A DNA stretch of 45,406 nt from Pseudooceanicola nitratireducens (GCF_900109195.1 NZ_FNZG01000009.1:1-45406); one strand, 5' to 3'; positions 15,628 to 24,675 are shown, numbered from the stretch's first letter. A program made the numbers and translations. The notes: a model not told the origin generated them from the letters alone.

Positions 15628-16499
15628 CCAAACGCAAGGGCATCATCCTGGCCGGGGGCTCGGGGACGCGGCTCTATCCGATCACCATGGGCGTCTCGAA
15701 GCAGCTGCTGCCGCTTTATGACAAGCCGATGATCTACTACCCGCTGACGGTGCTGATGTTCGCCGGCATCCGAGAGATCCTGATCATCACCACTCCCGAC
15801 GACCAGGCCCAGTTTCAGCGTCTTCTGGGCGATGGATCGCAATGGGGGCTGTCGCTGTCCTACGTTGTCCAGCCCTCGCCCGATGGTCTGGCGCAGGCCT
15901 ATCTTCTGGCCGAGGATTTCCTGGACGGCGCGCCTTCGGCCATGGTGCTGGGCGACAATATCTTCTTTGGCGTGGGCCTGCCCAAGCTGCTGGCCTCGGC
16001 CGATGCCAAGCCCCAGGGCGGCACGGTCTTTGGCTATCACGTGGCTGATCCCGAGCGTTACGGCGTGGTGGACTTCGCCCCCGACGGCACGGTGAAGGAG
16101 ATCATCGAGAAACCGCCCGTGCCGCCTTCGGATTACGCGGTGACGGGGCTGTATTTCCTGGATGGCACGGCGCCCGAGCGCGCCAAGGCGGTCACTCCTT
16201 CGGATCGCGGAGAGCTTGAGATCGTGACGCTGCTGCAGATGTACCTGGACGACGGTCTTCTGTCGGTGGAACGGATGGGCCGCGGCTATGCCTGGCTGGA
16301 CACCGGCACCCATGCCTCGCTTCTGGATGCGGGCAACTTCGTGCGGACCCTGACGATGCGCCAGGGCCTCCAGGTCGGCAGCCCCGACGAGATCGCCTAT
16401 GAACAGGGCTGGATCGACGACGAGGGGTTGATGCGCCGCGCCGCGCTGTTTGGCAAAACGGAGTACGGCAAGTACCTGGCGCGGCTGGCGGGGAAGTGA
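15624..16499 (+). CDS. rfbA: Glucose-1-phosphate thymidylyltransferase
   Basis: A 291-residue nucleotidyltransferase making dTDP-glucose, the entry step to dTDP-rhamnose. The signature GGSGTRLYPITMGVSKQLLPLYDKPMIYYPLTVLM starts at residue 11. SPDGLAQAYLLAEDFL, VLGDNIFFG, GYHVADPERYGVVDF, EKP and GRGYAWLDTGTHASLLDA follow in family order. The ATG overlaps the rfbD stop (ATGA). The gene order in this cluster is rfbC-rfbB-[sulfotransferase]-rfbD-rfbA. It is followed after 84 bases by a small spike-base-like gene with its own ribosome site. Confidence 0.97.
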   Translation: MTKRKGIILAGGSGTRLYPITMGVSKQLLPLYDKPMIYYPLTVLMFAGIREILIITTPDDQAQFQRLLGDGSQWGLSLSYVVQPSPDGLAQAYLLAEDFLDGAPSAMVLGDNIFFGVGLPKLLASADAKPQGGTVFGYHVADPERYGVVDFAPDGTVKEIIEKPPVPPSDYAVTGLYFLDGTAPERAKAVTPSDRGELEIVTLLQMYLDDGLLSVERMGRGYAWLDTGTHASLLDAGNFVRTLTMRQGLQVGSPDEIAYEQGWIDDEGLMRRAALFGKTEYGKYLARLAGK

Positions 16500-16583
16500 C
16501 GCAACGCACGGTCGCTTAAGGGGTCGTAAACCGGTTCGGAGCATAAGCACCGGACCCGCGTTTGACCCCGAAAGGATGCGCCG

Positions 16584-16847
16584 ATGCCCCAGGATCCCTT
16601 CGCCGGCACCCAGTCCGGCCTGCAAAGCCCCGCCCTGCATATCGAGGCGATCACCCCAGACGACACGACCGACCTTGCGCGGGTGACCCGTGCGATCAAC
16701 GTCGCTCAGGCGGGAACCCTGCGCGTGATCACGGCCACTGGTGTAACGGGCGATGTGCATGTGGCGGCCGGCGTGGCCTTCCCCCTGCGCGTGCGCCGGG
16801 TTCTGGCGACAGGCACGACGGCCCTGGGGATCGTGGGGCTGTCGTAG
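16584..16847 (+). CDS. Small protein resembling GTA/phage head-spike base proteins (RCAP_Rcc01079-like)
   Basis: An 87-residue soluble protein without signal or membrane segment. Its layout matches small spike-base proteins of the Rhodobacter capsulatus Rcc01079 (GhsA) type as I recall them: DPF near the start, SPALHIEAITPDDTTDL, RAINV, a Gly-rich beta segment, then PLRVRRVLATGTTALGIVGL at the end. In the gene transfer agent (GTA) of R. capsulatus, head spikes bind the cell's capsular polysaccharide. GAAAGGA lies eight bases before the ATG, and it is plausibly the last gene of the rhamnose operon. It ends one base before the convergent flippase gene. No other phage or GTA gene is nearby. The coding call is firm; the family call is from pattern memory and moderately sure. 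Confidence 0.65.
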   Translation: MPQDPFAGTQSGLQSPALHIEAITPDDTTDLARVTRAINVAQAGTLRVITATGVTGDVHVAAGVAFPLRVRRVLATGTTALGIVGLS

Positions 16848-16848
16848 G

Positions 16849-18195
16849 TCAGTAGGTCAGATAGACCGCCACGGCCGTCAGCAGGATGGCCACGACCCAG
16901 AGCACCTGCCGTGCGGCGTAACCTTCGCCCAAGAGCGGCCGGATCAGCCAGATCGTATAGGGTGCCGAACTGAGAGGCGTGAGCGCCACTGCGAGAAGCG
17001 CGCCAGGTACCTCTGCCACTGCAAAAGCTGCAGGTAGAAGAGACACGACGACAACAGCGCGTATACCGGAGACAACCATCATAGCCCGGCTGTTTCCGTG
17101 ATTCAGAATGAGCATGTTCATTGAGTCGAAGCGCAGTGTCAGAAAGCCTAGGCTAAGAAGTGTCAGATAGTGACCCGCTGTCTGATAACTTCCGGTATAA
17201 AGAAGATTGATGAAAGGCTCTCCAAAGAAAAACATCGCGATGAAGGCTAAAATGCAAAGGCCGTCAAATACACGCTGAAACCGCTTGAACAAAGAAGGTG
17301 CGTCATTTGGACGGACTCTCAACACCTCACCGATAGCAGCAAAGCCAACGCCTTGGGATAGGCGGTTCAATAATGTTTGACCGGCAGAAATCCACACCAA
17401 TGCAATAGCATAAAGCCCAAATTCTGCCGACTCCAGAAAGCTGGCCAAAATAAATTTATCGGCATTTGTTGCTGCGAATGTTAACGTGGAGGAGGCCATC
17501 AGGAATTTCCCAAAATTCCAAATGCGGTTAGATATTTCTTGGTTTGGCTTCCAAGCCATCCTTGGACCTTGAAATACCAAATGTGAAATAAGTGTCTTCA
17601 CTAATTGCCCCAAGGTGGTGCCAATGATCAGGGACCACACTGAAGGCCAAAAATACGCGATAGAAACCTGTACTACGAGTGCCGAAAATTGACCCGCAAT
17701 CTGAACTGCAGCAGATCGCCCGTTGTGAAATAGACGCGATGCTAAAAATTGGTTGGTGGATTTCAGTGCATCCAGAAAGGGCACAAGGGTAATAGCTGCC
17801 AAAAGGAAAGGAAGTTGCGGGTCTGCATAGACCGTACCTTCCGGGGCATAATGCGGCGCAAACAAACCTGTCAGGACCGCAGTCAGAAAAATTCCTGCAG
17901 CAATCAGGCTGCCGCGATAAATCTGGAGAACCCATGCTGCACGCAAATAGTGCGTAGTATTTCCATCTGCATCTCGAATGACAGAACGTTGAATTCCGAT
18001 ATCGCTCAGCAAGGTAAAGGCTGTGACGATAGTCATTACAAAAGACATCAAGCCGAACGCTTCAGGAACCAGAAGCCGCGTCATGATCAAGTTGCTGCCT
18101 AGGCGCATCAGGTTCCCAAGAACAACTTGGAAAAGCTGCCACCCGCCCGCTTTCACGGTGCGCTTTTTCAGGCTGCCCTGTGGCTCTGCGCTCAT
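16849..18195 (-). CDS. Oligosaccharide flippase (Wzx-like, MATE/MOP superfamily)
   Basis: A 448-residue membrane protein with about 12-14 hydrophobic helices and the N-terminal pattern of polysaccharide flippases: GGWQLFQVVLGNLMRLGSNLIMTRLLVPEAFG, then SDIGIQRSVIRD. It should flip the lipid-linked repeat unit across the inner membrane for polymerisation. It is last in a minus-strand unit (GT, acetyltransferase, GT, flippase), seven bases after the upstream stop; GAGG is present before the ATG. The interior (about 17000-18120) is visibly AT-richer than both ends and the neighbours, suggesting exchange of the substrate-specific part. It converges on the spike-base-like gene with only one base between stops, so no terminator fits there. 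Confidence 0.9.
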   Translation of the reverse strand: MSAEPQGSLKKRTVKAGGWQLFQVVLGNLMRLGSNLIMTRLLVPEAFGLMSFVMTIVTAFTLLSDIGIQRSVIRDADGNTTHYLRAAWVLQIYRGSLIAAGIFLTAVLTGLFAPHYAPEGTVYADPQLPFLLAAITLVPFLDALKSTNQFLASRLFHNGRSAAVQIAGQFSALVVQVSIAYFWPSVWSLIIGTTLGQLVKTLISHLVFQGPRMAWKPNQEISNRIWNFGKFLMASSTLTFAATNADKFILASFLESAEFGLYAIALVWISAGQTLLNRLSQGVGFAAIGEVLRVRPNDAPSLFKRFQRVFDGLCILAFIAMFFFGEPFINLLYTGSYQTAGHYLTLLSLGFLTLRFDSMNMLILNHGNSRAMMVVSGIRAVVVVSLLPAAFAVAEVPGALLAVALTPLSSAPYTIWLIRPLLGEGYAARQVLWVVAILLTAVAVYLTY

Positions 18196-18202
18196 CTCTG
18201 CC

Positions 18203-19186
18203 TCACTTGTATTCGATCAACCCCGACCGGCGGCCCGACAGCCGGCTCCGGTGGTATTGGAGTACGCCCTGGGTCTCGGCGAACTTGCCGACAGTCAGAA
18301 GCCAGGCGCGTTCCCAGGCCTCCCCGCCGCCGCCCGAGCGCAGGGCCAGCCGGGCGATCTGTAGCGGATAGATCAGCACCAGCGCCAGGGCCCAGGGGCT
18401 GACCAGCAGCGCCAGCGCCAGAATCACCAGGGGCAGCACCAGCCCCCAAAGCAGCACGCGGCGGACCTGCGGCACGCTGTGGCGTTCCGGCGGGGCCCCG
18501 TGCATCGCGGCCCCCTCGGCCCAGGCGTGGCCGCCCCGCTTGGCGCGTTTCCAGAACTGGCCAAAACGCATCATCGCGGCGTCGTGCAGGGTCATCTCGG
18601 CATCCAAGCGCCAGATCTCCCAGCCCTTGGCGCGCAGGCGGACGCACATCTCGGGCTCCTCCCCCGCGATCAGCGTAGGATCATAGCCGCCGACTTCCTC
18701 CAATGCTTCCATCCGCATCAGAGCATCCCCGCCGCAAGAACGCGTCTTGCCCAGGGGCGTGTCCCATTCGAAGTCGCACAGCCGGTTGTAGATCGAGGCC
18801 TCGGGGAAGCGTTCGCGGCGCCGGCCACAGGCGACAGCGGCCTGGGGGTTGGCCACAAGGAAGGCCCGGGCCGTGGCGATCCAGCCGGGCTGCAATTCGC
18901 AATCGCCGTCGATGAATTGCACCAGATCGGGCGTTTTTCCCTGACGTAGAGCCTCAATTCCCGCATTGCGCGCCCGCGCGGCGGTAAACGGCTTGCTCAT
19001 GTCGAGCGCCACGACCTCGGCCCCCGCGGCCCGCGCTGCCTCGACCGAGCCATCGGTGGAGCCGCTGTCCACATAGACCACCCGGTCCAGATCCTTGACC
19101 GAGGCGAGGGAGGCCAGCAGCCGCGCCCCTTCGTTGCGCCCGATGAGGATGGCGGCGATCACCGGCTCAGTCATTCGGGCGCTCAT
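18203..19186 (-). CDS. Glycosyltransferase family 2
   Basis: A 327-residue GT-A fold enzyme. The nucleotide-binding core is AILIGRNEGARLLASLAS and VYVDSGSTDGSVEAAR. The metal-binding motif is FIDGDCEL (about residue 92), and acceptor-side motifs are SCGGDALMR and IAGEEPEMCVRLRAKGW. A C-terminal hydrophobic hairpin (about 250-285) anchors it to the membrane, as in ExoO/ExoU-like succinoglycan transferases. It overlaps the end of the preceding hexapeptide acetyltransferase gene; an ATG at 19174 (MTEPV) would make an 8-base overlap and is an equally possible start. It should add one sugar of the EPS repeat; donor and linkage cannot be read. Confidence 0.9.
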   Translation of the reverse strand: MSARMTEPVIAAILIGRNEGARLLASLASVKDLDRVVYVDSGSTDGSVEAARAAGAEVVALDMSKPFTAARARNAGIEALRQGKTPDLVQFIDGDCELQPGWIATARAFLVANPQAAVACGRRRERFPEASIYNRLCDFEWDTPLGKTRSCGGDALMRMEALEEVGGYDPTLIAGEEPEMCVRLRAKGWEIWRLDAEMTLHDAAMMRFGQFWKRAKRGGHAWAEGAAMHGAPPERHSVPQVRRVLLWGLVLPLVILALALLVSPWALALVLIYPLQIARLALRSGGGGEAWERAWLLTVGKFAETQGVLQYHRSRLSGRRSGLIEYK

Positions 19187-19835
19187 TCACGGTCTCGCTC
19201 GCGGTCCCATTCCGGGCATCCTCCGCGCCCTCATGGCCGGGCCGCATCTTCAGGACCCGCGCGGGAATACCCCCGGCCACGGCCCCGGCGGGCACATGGC
19301 GGGTCACCACGGCATTGGCCCCGATCACCGCGCCCTCGCCCACATGCACCGATCCGACGATCACCGCGCCGGCCCCGATCTCGACACCCTTGCCGATGAC
19401 GGGACGGTTCTGCAGACCCGAGAGCCCGGCAATCCCGAAGGTGGTGTTCTGCCGGATGATCACGTCGTCGCCGATGGCCTGGGCCACCAGGATCATGCCG
19501 CCGAAGTGCTCCAGCCGGACACGGCGGCCGACGCGCACCGTATAGGGCAGGAAGATGCCGCCCATCCATTCCGTCAGCTTGGCCATCAGCCGATAGATCA
19601 GCGTGGCCAGCACACGGGCGGGCTTGGGCAGGCCCATGCGCCAATTGCCGAAGCGGTGCCAGAACAGCGCCCAGAACCCCTGGGACAGGGGATCGCTGTC
19701 ATGGGTGCGATAATCCTCGGCCACCAGCGACCAGAAGGACAGACCCTTGGGGTTTTCATTGGAAACCCCTAGATTAGGGTCGAATAGCGCCGGATCGACG
19801 CCGGCGGGCAGGTCCCTTGGGGCAAGCTCAGCCAT
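19167..19835 (-). CDS. Hexapeptide-repeat acetyltransferase (serine acetyltransferase-like)
   Basis: A 222-residue protein with a helical N-terminal half and a left-handed beta-helix C-terminal half. Hexapeptide repeats are clear from about residue 120: VRVGRRVRLEHFGGMILVA, IGDDVIIRQNTTFG, VIGKGVEIGAGAVIVGSVHVGEGAVIGANAVVTRHVPAGAVAGGIPARVLK. The pattern is that of serine O-acetyltransferase-like enzymes. In an EPS operon the acceptor is more likely a sugar hydroxyl or amine than serine, which is inference. It overlaps both neighbours by several bases (GT genes on each side), so it belongs to one tightly coupled minus-strand unit that ends with the flippase. Confidence 0.85.
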   Translation of the reverse strand: MAELAPRDLPAGVDPALFDPNLGVSNENPKGLSFWSLVAEDYRTHDSDPLSQGFWALFWHRFGNWRMGLPKPARVLATLIYRLMAKLTEWMGGIFLPYTVRVGRRVRLEHFGGMILVAQAIGDDVIIRQNTTFGIAGLSGLQNRPVIGKGVEIGAGAVIVGSVHVGEGAVIGANAVVTRHVPAGAVAGGIPARVLKMRPGHEGAEDARNGTASETVNERPND

Positions 19836-20826
19836 GCGGGGCCCCCGCGATCAGCGGGCGCATCACGTGACGCCAGAAATCGGGATAGAAGTTGCGCGGG
19901 GCCTTGGGGGCCTGTCCGCGTAGCGGCGCGATTACATAGTTCAGACCGGCCCCGGCCATCCAGGCCAGCCCCGACAGGATCGCCCCGCCCCGTCCATGGG
20001 TCTTGGCGTGGTAATGGCGCCAGCTGTCGTACCAGTAGGCCGGCCTTGCGCGACGCTCGGTCCGGCTGCTTTTCTGATCGGTCGCGGCCCCTTCGGCATG
20101 GATCACCCGCGCCTGCGGCACATAGAGGATCGTCCAGCCCGCCTGTCTGGCGCGATGCATCAGCTCGACCTCTTCATAATAGAGGAAGAAGACCGGATCG
20201 AAGAACCCGATCTCTTGCAGCATGGAAAACCGCATCAGCACCGCGGCACCGGCAACCCAATCGACCGGCCCTTCGGGCTGATCGGGGGGAAGCGCGACCT
20301 CGACCGTCCTGAACAGCCGGCTGATCGGCCCGAAGTTCACCGCATGGGCAAAATCCGCCCGGGCCGAAGGGAACCTGAAGGCCGCCGTCACGGGGCGCCC
20401 CCCCGGCAGGGAAATCCCCGCCCCCGCCATGCCGATGCGCGCATCGGCCTCGGCGCGGGCCAGGAGGATCGACAGCACGTCGTTTTCCAGCTGCGCATCG
20501 GGGTTCAGCAGAAAGACGTAATCGGGCGGTGTGCCTTGGGCGGCAAGCCGGTCCAGCACGACATTGTTGCCCCGCCCGAAGCCGTGGTTTTCAGTCTCTA
20601 GATAAAGCGAAACCCGCGTGCCCCAGCCCCTGTCCGCATGTGCCTGCGACAGGACCGCCGCATCCCCCGAGGGCGAGGCATTGTCGACCAGGTGCACCTG
20701 CGCCTCATAGCCCTTTGCCCCTTCGGCCTGCTGCTGCGCCAGCACGCTGTCGACGGCCTGAATGGTCAGGTCGGCCGTGCCGTAATTGACGATGATTACG
20801 GCGATGGAACGGGGGGGCTGGGGCAT
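19828..20826 (-). CDS. Glycosyltransferase family 2, rhamnosyltransferase-like
   Basis: A 332-residue GT-A enzyme starting at the ATG at 20826 (MPQPPRSIAVIIVNYG); a longer frame to 21045 adds an unrelated-looking extension. Motifs match WbbL/RfbF-type rhamnosyltransferases: VIIVNYGTADLTIQAVDSVL, LVDNASPSGD, NHGFGRGNN, LLNPDAQLEND, VDWVAGAAVLMR and GFFDPVFFLYYEEVELMHRARQAGW. The match and the complete rhamnose pathway nearby suggest it adds L-rhamnose. It heads the minus-strand unit that ends with the flippase and is divergent from the adenylation fusion gene, with 278 bases between. No good ribosome site is visible before the ATG. Confidence 0.9.
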   Translation of the reverse strand: MPQPPRSIAVIIVNYGTADLTIQAVDSVLAQQQAEGAKGYEAQVHLVDNASPSGDAAVLSQAHADRGWGTRVSLYLETENHGFGRGNNVVLDRLAAQGTPPDYVFLLNPDAQLENDVLSILLARAEADARIGMAGAGISLPGGRPVTAAFRFPSARADFAHAVNFGPISRLFRTVEVALPPDQPEGPVDWVAGAAVLMRFSMLQEIGFFDPVFFLYYEEVELMHRARQAGWTILYVPQARVIHAEGAATDQKSSRTERRARPAYWYDSWRHYHAKTHGRGGAILSGLAWMAGAGLNYVIAPLRGQAPKAPRNFYPDFWRHVMRPLIAGAPHG

Positions 20827-21104
20827 GGGAAAAAAGAAGGTCAAACGTCTGAAACTGCTGTTCGGGTGTCTAGCAGGTTTCCATGACTGCGACAGCCTTT
20901 TTCCGGTCCGCAGGGGCTGATCCTGGCAGGGCTCCATGGCCAACCGCCGGAATTCAGGGCATCTTCCGCAACACGGGGCCATGCGCCAGACCAAACAGGG
21001 TGACGGGCCGGGGGCAGCTATGCTATGCCGCAGCAACCCGGTCACATAAGGACCGGGGCAGATTTGAGCATGAACAATTCGGGCCGAGACACTTGCCCTC
21101 CAGC

Positions 21105-23705
21105 ATGACGACCTTCACCGATCAGGATTTTCTGGTTGTCGCGGCCAAGAGCTCTCCGGAATTCGTGCGCCGCGTCTTCGATCTTTATGCCAAGGGTCAG
21201 CCCTTCGCGATCCAGCGGGCCGATACCGCCGATGATCCGCGGTTTGCCACGGCGACGCGGGTTGCGCTTGGCGCATCGGGCCCCGGCTGGGTCACCGAAA
21301 GCTTTACCCCCATCCGCAGCGATGCCCCCGCACAGGTGGTGTTTTCCTCGGGCACCGAAGGCCTGCCCAAGGCCATCGTGCTGAGCCACCGCAACCTTGC
21401 GGATGTGGTGGACCGGCTGAACGACGTCATGCAGGTGACCGACGAGATCCGCGAATATATCGGCGTGCCGGTGACCTATTCCTTTGGCCTGGGCCGGGCC
21501 CGCGCCGTGGCCACCGCCGGGGGGCAGGCCTATATCCCCGCCAACTTCGATCCCGGTGAAATCCGCCGCATGCTTGACGCCGGAGAGATCAACGCCATTT
21601 CCGCCGTGCCCAGCCTGTGGCGCGTGATCCTTGCGAACCCTCAGGCCCTGGCCCCCGTGGCCGACCGGGTGCGCTGGATCGAGATCGGCAGTCAGTTCAT
21701 GTCGGCCGAGGAAAAGCAGGCGATGCGCAATCTGTTCCCGAAGGCGCGGATCGTCCAGCACTATGGTCTGACCGAGGCCTCGCGCTCGACCTTCCTGGAT
21801 ATTTCGGCGGCCCCTGCGGATGCTCTTGGCTCGGTCGGGCCAGTGGACGGTGCCGTGGGCGTGCGGATCAGTGACGATGGCGCGATCTGCGTGAAGGGCG
21901 ATCACGTGGCGCTTGGCATTCTGGCCCCCGATGGCGGGCTCGATCCGCTGATCACCCCCGAGGGCTGGCTGATCACCAAGGACAAGGGCGAGATCCGCGA
22001 CGGCCATCTTTATTTCCTCGGGCGGCTCGACGACCAGATCAATATCTCGGGCATCAAGATCGCCGCTGAGGCGGTCGAACGTGAGATCGCCGGGATGGTC
22101 AGCGGCGTGGACGATCGCTTTGCCGTCACCGGCGTCGAAGACCCGATGCGCGGTGAGGTGCTGCTGGTCGCCGTGGAAGAGGCGATCGCCGCCAAGGCCC
22201 CGCTGATCGAGGCCGCCGCCCGCGTGGTGCTGGACGGCAAATCGGTGTCCGGCGGTGGCGTCGTGCATATGACGCAGGTTGAAACCCTGCCCCGCACCGG
22301 CACCAACAAGCTGCGCCGCGCCGCCCTGCGCGAGGCCTGGGTGCCGGCGGGTCCCCTGGCTGGCGCGTCGGGCGATGGCGAAGTGACCCTGACCCCCGAG
22401 CAGGAGGCGATCGCCGCCATCTGGCGCCGGGTCATGGGCGTGGGTCAGGTGCATCCCGATCAGTGTTTCTATGATCTCGGCGGGGATTCCCTCAGCTCGA
22501 TCCACGTCAGCCTGAGCATGGAGGGCGCGGGCCTGAGCCGCGAGGCGGTGCGCGCCACCCTGGAAGGCCAGCCGCTGGCCCAGGTGGCCGTGCTGTCGGA
22601 CCCTGCCGGTGCCGCTGCAGGAGAGACCCTGCACCGCGCCCCCCTGCCCGACCAGACGGTGCGCCAATGGGCGCTGAGCCTGACACGGGCCTTCATGGTG
22701 GTGACGCTGCTTCTGTCGCATTGGGGGCCGGGGCTTTTCGCCCGCCTGCCCACGCCATCCTGGTTCGAGGACATGCTGATGGTCTTCTACCGCATGGGCA
22801 CCCCGGGGTTTGCCATGGTCTATGGCATGGGGGTCGGGCTTTACATGCTGCCGACCTACCGGGTGCGGCCCGATACGGTGCTGAAACGCGCCCGCCTGTC
22901 CTTTGCCCTGGTCTTTGGCGGGCTGTGCCTGGTGGTGGCGTTGCGCATGGGGCTTCTGCTGCGCGGCGGCGGCACGCTGACCGGGCTGAGCCTGTCGAAC
23001 ATGTTCTTCAACGTGCTGGCCTTCTATGCGCTGGCGCTTGGCACCATGCCGCTCTGGCTACCGCCCTTTGCGCGGATGCGCGACCCGATCCCGGCGCTTC
23101 TGCTGGCAGCGCCGCTGCTCTGGCTGGGCTGGCAGGTGGCCGAGGCCGGGTTCGGCAATGAACAGCTTCAGTCGCCCCTGGAATGGGTGCGCCTGATGTC
23201 CATCGCGCAATACAGTGTCTTCAAGATGGGCATGATGGTCCTTCTGGGCATGGCCGCGGGCTATTGGCTGCACAGCCACCCCGAAACCGCCCGCGCGGCC
23301 GCCCTCTTGCGTCTGGGCGGCATTCTAGGCGCGCTTTTCTGCGGCTTCATCGTGGCCGAGAGCGTCGGGCTTTCTGATCTGCGCAGCCGGGCCGGCGTGA
23401 CCTATACCTCGGCCGTGGGGCTGTTGTTCTACGCGGCCTTCGCGCTGCTGCTTCTGGGCGGCTTCATCGGCCTTCTGCGCCATTGGCACGGGCTCTGGTC
23501 GGGGCTGCGCGGGCTGCTGAAACTTGGCATCGTCATGGGCGGCCTGGCCCTGCCGATCTATGTCGGCCAGCAGGTGGTGATCCCGCTGAAGACCCTGCTG
23601 CTGTCGCTTGGCCTCATCTCGCCTCTGGCGCTACTTCTTCCCCTCGGGGCGTTCCTGATCGGCATCGGATATGCCGGACATCGCCTTTACAGGGTCTATT
23701 TCTGA
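21105..23705 (+). CDS. Adenylation - carrier - membrane acyltransferase-like fusion protein
   Basis: An 866-residue three-part protein; the ATG at 21105 is used because sequence upstream looks non-coding. Residues 1-405 are an AMP-forming adenylation domain: FSSGTEGLPKAIVLSHRN (about 81-98), QHYGLTEAS, GWLITKDKGEIRDGHLYFLGRLDDQ, and the closing lysine motif LPRTGTNK. Its N-terminal lobe is short, with about 80 residues before the P-loop. Residues about 425-500 are a carrier domain with the phosphopantetheine site DLGGDSLSS (Ser462). From about 519 to the end there are eight to ten membrane helices, beginning LTRAFMVVTLLLSHWGPG, with a look of membrane acyltransferases. The order activate, load, transfer mirrors the DltA/DltC/DltB logic of D-alanylation, in one chain. 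It probably activates an amino or carboxylic acid and transfers it to the EPS; substrate unknown. A GT gene follows after 16 bases. Confidence 0.82.
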   Translation: MTTFTDQDFLVVAAKSSPEFVRRVFDLYAKGQPFAIQRADTADDPRFATATRVALGASGPGWVTESFTPIRSDAPAQVVFSSGTEGLPKAIVLSHRNLADVVDRLNDVMQVTDEIREYIGVPVTYSFGLGRARAVATAGGQAYIPANFDPGEIRRMLDAGEINAISAVPSLWRVILANPQALAPVADRVRWIEIGSQFMSAEEKQAMRNLFPKARIVQHYGLTEASRSTFLDISAAPADALGSVGPVDGAVGVRISDDGAICVKGDHVALGILAPDGGLDPLITPEGWLITKDKGEIRDGHLYFLGRLDDQINISGIKIAAEAVEREIAGMVSGVDDRFAVTGVEDPMRGEVLLVAVEEAIAAKAPLIEAAARVVLDGKSVSGGGVVHMTQVETLPRTGTNKLRRAALREAWVPAGPLAGASGDGEVTLTPEQEAIAAIWRRVMGVGQVHPDQCFYDLGGDSLSSIHVSLSMEGAGLSREAVRATLEGQPLAQVAVLSDPAGAAAGETLHRAPLPDQTVRQWALSLTRAFMVVTLLLSHWGPGLFARLPTPSWFEDMLMVFYRMGTPGFAMVYGMGVGLYMLPTYRVRPDTVLKRARLSFALVFGGLCLVVALRMGLLLRGGGTLTGLSLSNMFFNVLAFYALALGTMPLWLPPFARMRDPIPALLLAAPLLWLGWQVAEAGFGNEQLQSPLEWVRLMSIAQYSVFKMGMMVLLGMAAGYWLHSHPETARAAALLRLGGILGALFCGFIVAESVGLSDLRSRAGVTYTSAVGLLFYAAFALLLLGGFIGLLRHWHGLWSGLRGLLKLGIVMGGLALPIYVGQQVVIPLKTLLLSLGLISPLALLLPLGAFLIGIGYAGHRLYRVYF

Positions 23706-23721
23706 GCAGGATCATCTTTCC

Positions 23722-24675
23722 ATGACCACATCCCCTTCCCGCCGCTACGCCCTGATCACCCCCTGCCGGGACGAGGCCGATTTCATGCGCCGCACGCTCG
23801 ACAGCGTGGTGGCGCAGAGCGAACAACCGACCCTGTGGCTGATCATCGACGATGGATCCACCGATGAAACCCCGCAGATCCTGGCGGAATATGCCGCGCA
23901 GCACGATTGGATCCGGGTGGTGTCGAAACCCGACCGCGGCGGCCGCGCTGTCGGCCCCGGCGTGATCGAGGCCTTCTATTTCGGGCTCGATCAGATCGAC
24001 ATCGACGCCTACGACTACATCTGCAAGTTCGACCTCGATCTGGAAATGCCCAGGGGCTATTTCGCCGGCCTCATGGACCGGATGGAGGCCAATCCGCGCA
24101 TCGGGTCCTGCTCGGGCAAGCCCTGGTTTACCCTGAATGGCGCGCGGATCTCGGAAAAATGCGGCGACGAGATGTCGGTTGGCATGACCAAGTTCTACCG
24201 CGTGCAGTGTTTCAAAGAGATCGGCGGATTTGTCCGAGAGGTCATGTGGGACGCGATCGACTGTCACAAGTCGCGCCAGATGGGCTGGATCGCCTGTTCC
24301 TTTGCCGATGCAGAGCTGGAGTTCGAACACCTCCGCCCCATGGGGACCAGCCACAAGTCGGTCTACACGGGCCGCCGCCGCCATGGCTTTGGTCAGTATT
24401 TCATGGGCTCGGATTTCTTCTTCTTCACCGCCACCTGCATTTTCCGCATGGCGCATCCGCCCTATCTGACGGGCGGGATTGCCACATGGTGGGGCTATGT
24501 GAAGGCGGCCCTGTCCGGCACCCCGCAGCTGGATGATCCCGAGCTGCGCGCCTTCATCCGCGCCTACCAGCGCCGCGCCCTGGTGGTCGGCAAATCCCGC
24601 GCCACCGCCGAGGTGGTCGCCCGCCAGACCCCGGTCTGGGAGGCGCGCTTGGCCCCTAAAGCCGTGCTGGTCTGA
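23722..24675 (+). CDS. Glycosyltransferase family 2
   Basis: A 317-residue GT-A enzyme. ALITPCRDEADFMRRTLDSVVAQ and LWLIIDDGSTDETPQILAEYA form the donor-binding core; CKFDLDLEMP gives the DxD metal site, and the acceptor half includes REVMWDAIDCHKSRQMGW. No membrane anchor is obvious apart from a short hydrophobic stretch around residue 230. It starts 16 bases after the adenylation fusion stop and is probably co-transcribed with it, so both may act on the same sugar. It converges on the GT4 gene; between them (24676-24731) lies a 12-base palindrome TTCTGGCCAGAA but no clear terminator. Confidence 0.88.
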   Translation: MTTSPSRRYALITPCRDEADFMRRTLDSVVAQSEQPTLWLIIDDGSTDETPQILAEYAAQHDWIRVVSKPDRGGRAVGPGVIEAFYFGLDQIDIDAYDYICKFDLDLEMPRGYFAGLMDRMEANPRIGSCSGKPWFTLNGARISEKCGDEMSVGMTKFYRVQCFKEIGGFVREVMWDAIDCHKSRQMGWIACSFADAELEFEHLRPMGTSHKSVYTGRRRHGFGQYFMGSDFFFFTATCIFRMAHPPYLTGGIATWWGYVKAALSGTPQLDDPELRAFIRAYQRRALVVGKSRATAEVVARQTPVWEARLAPKAVLV

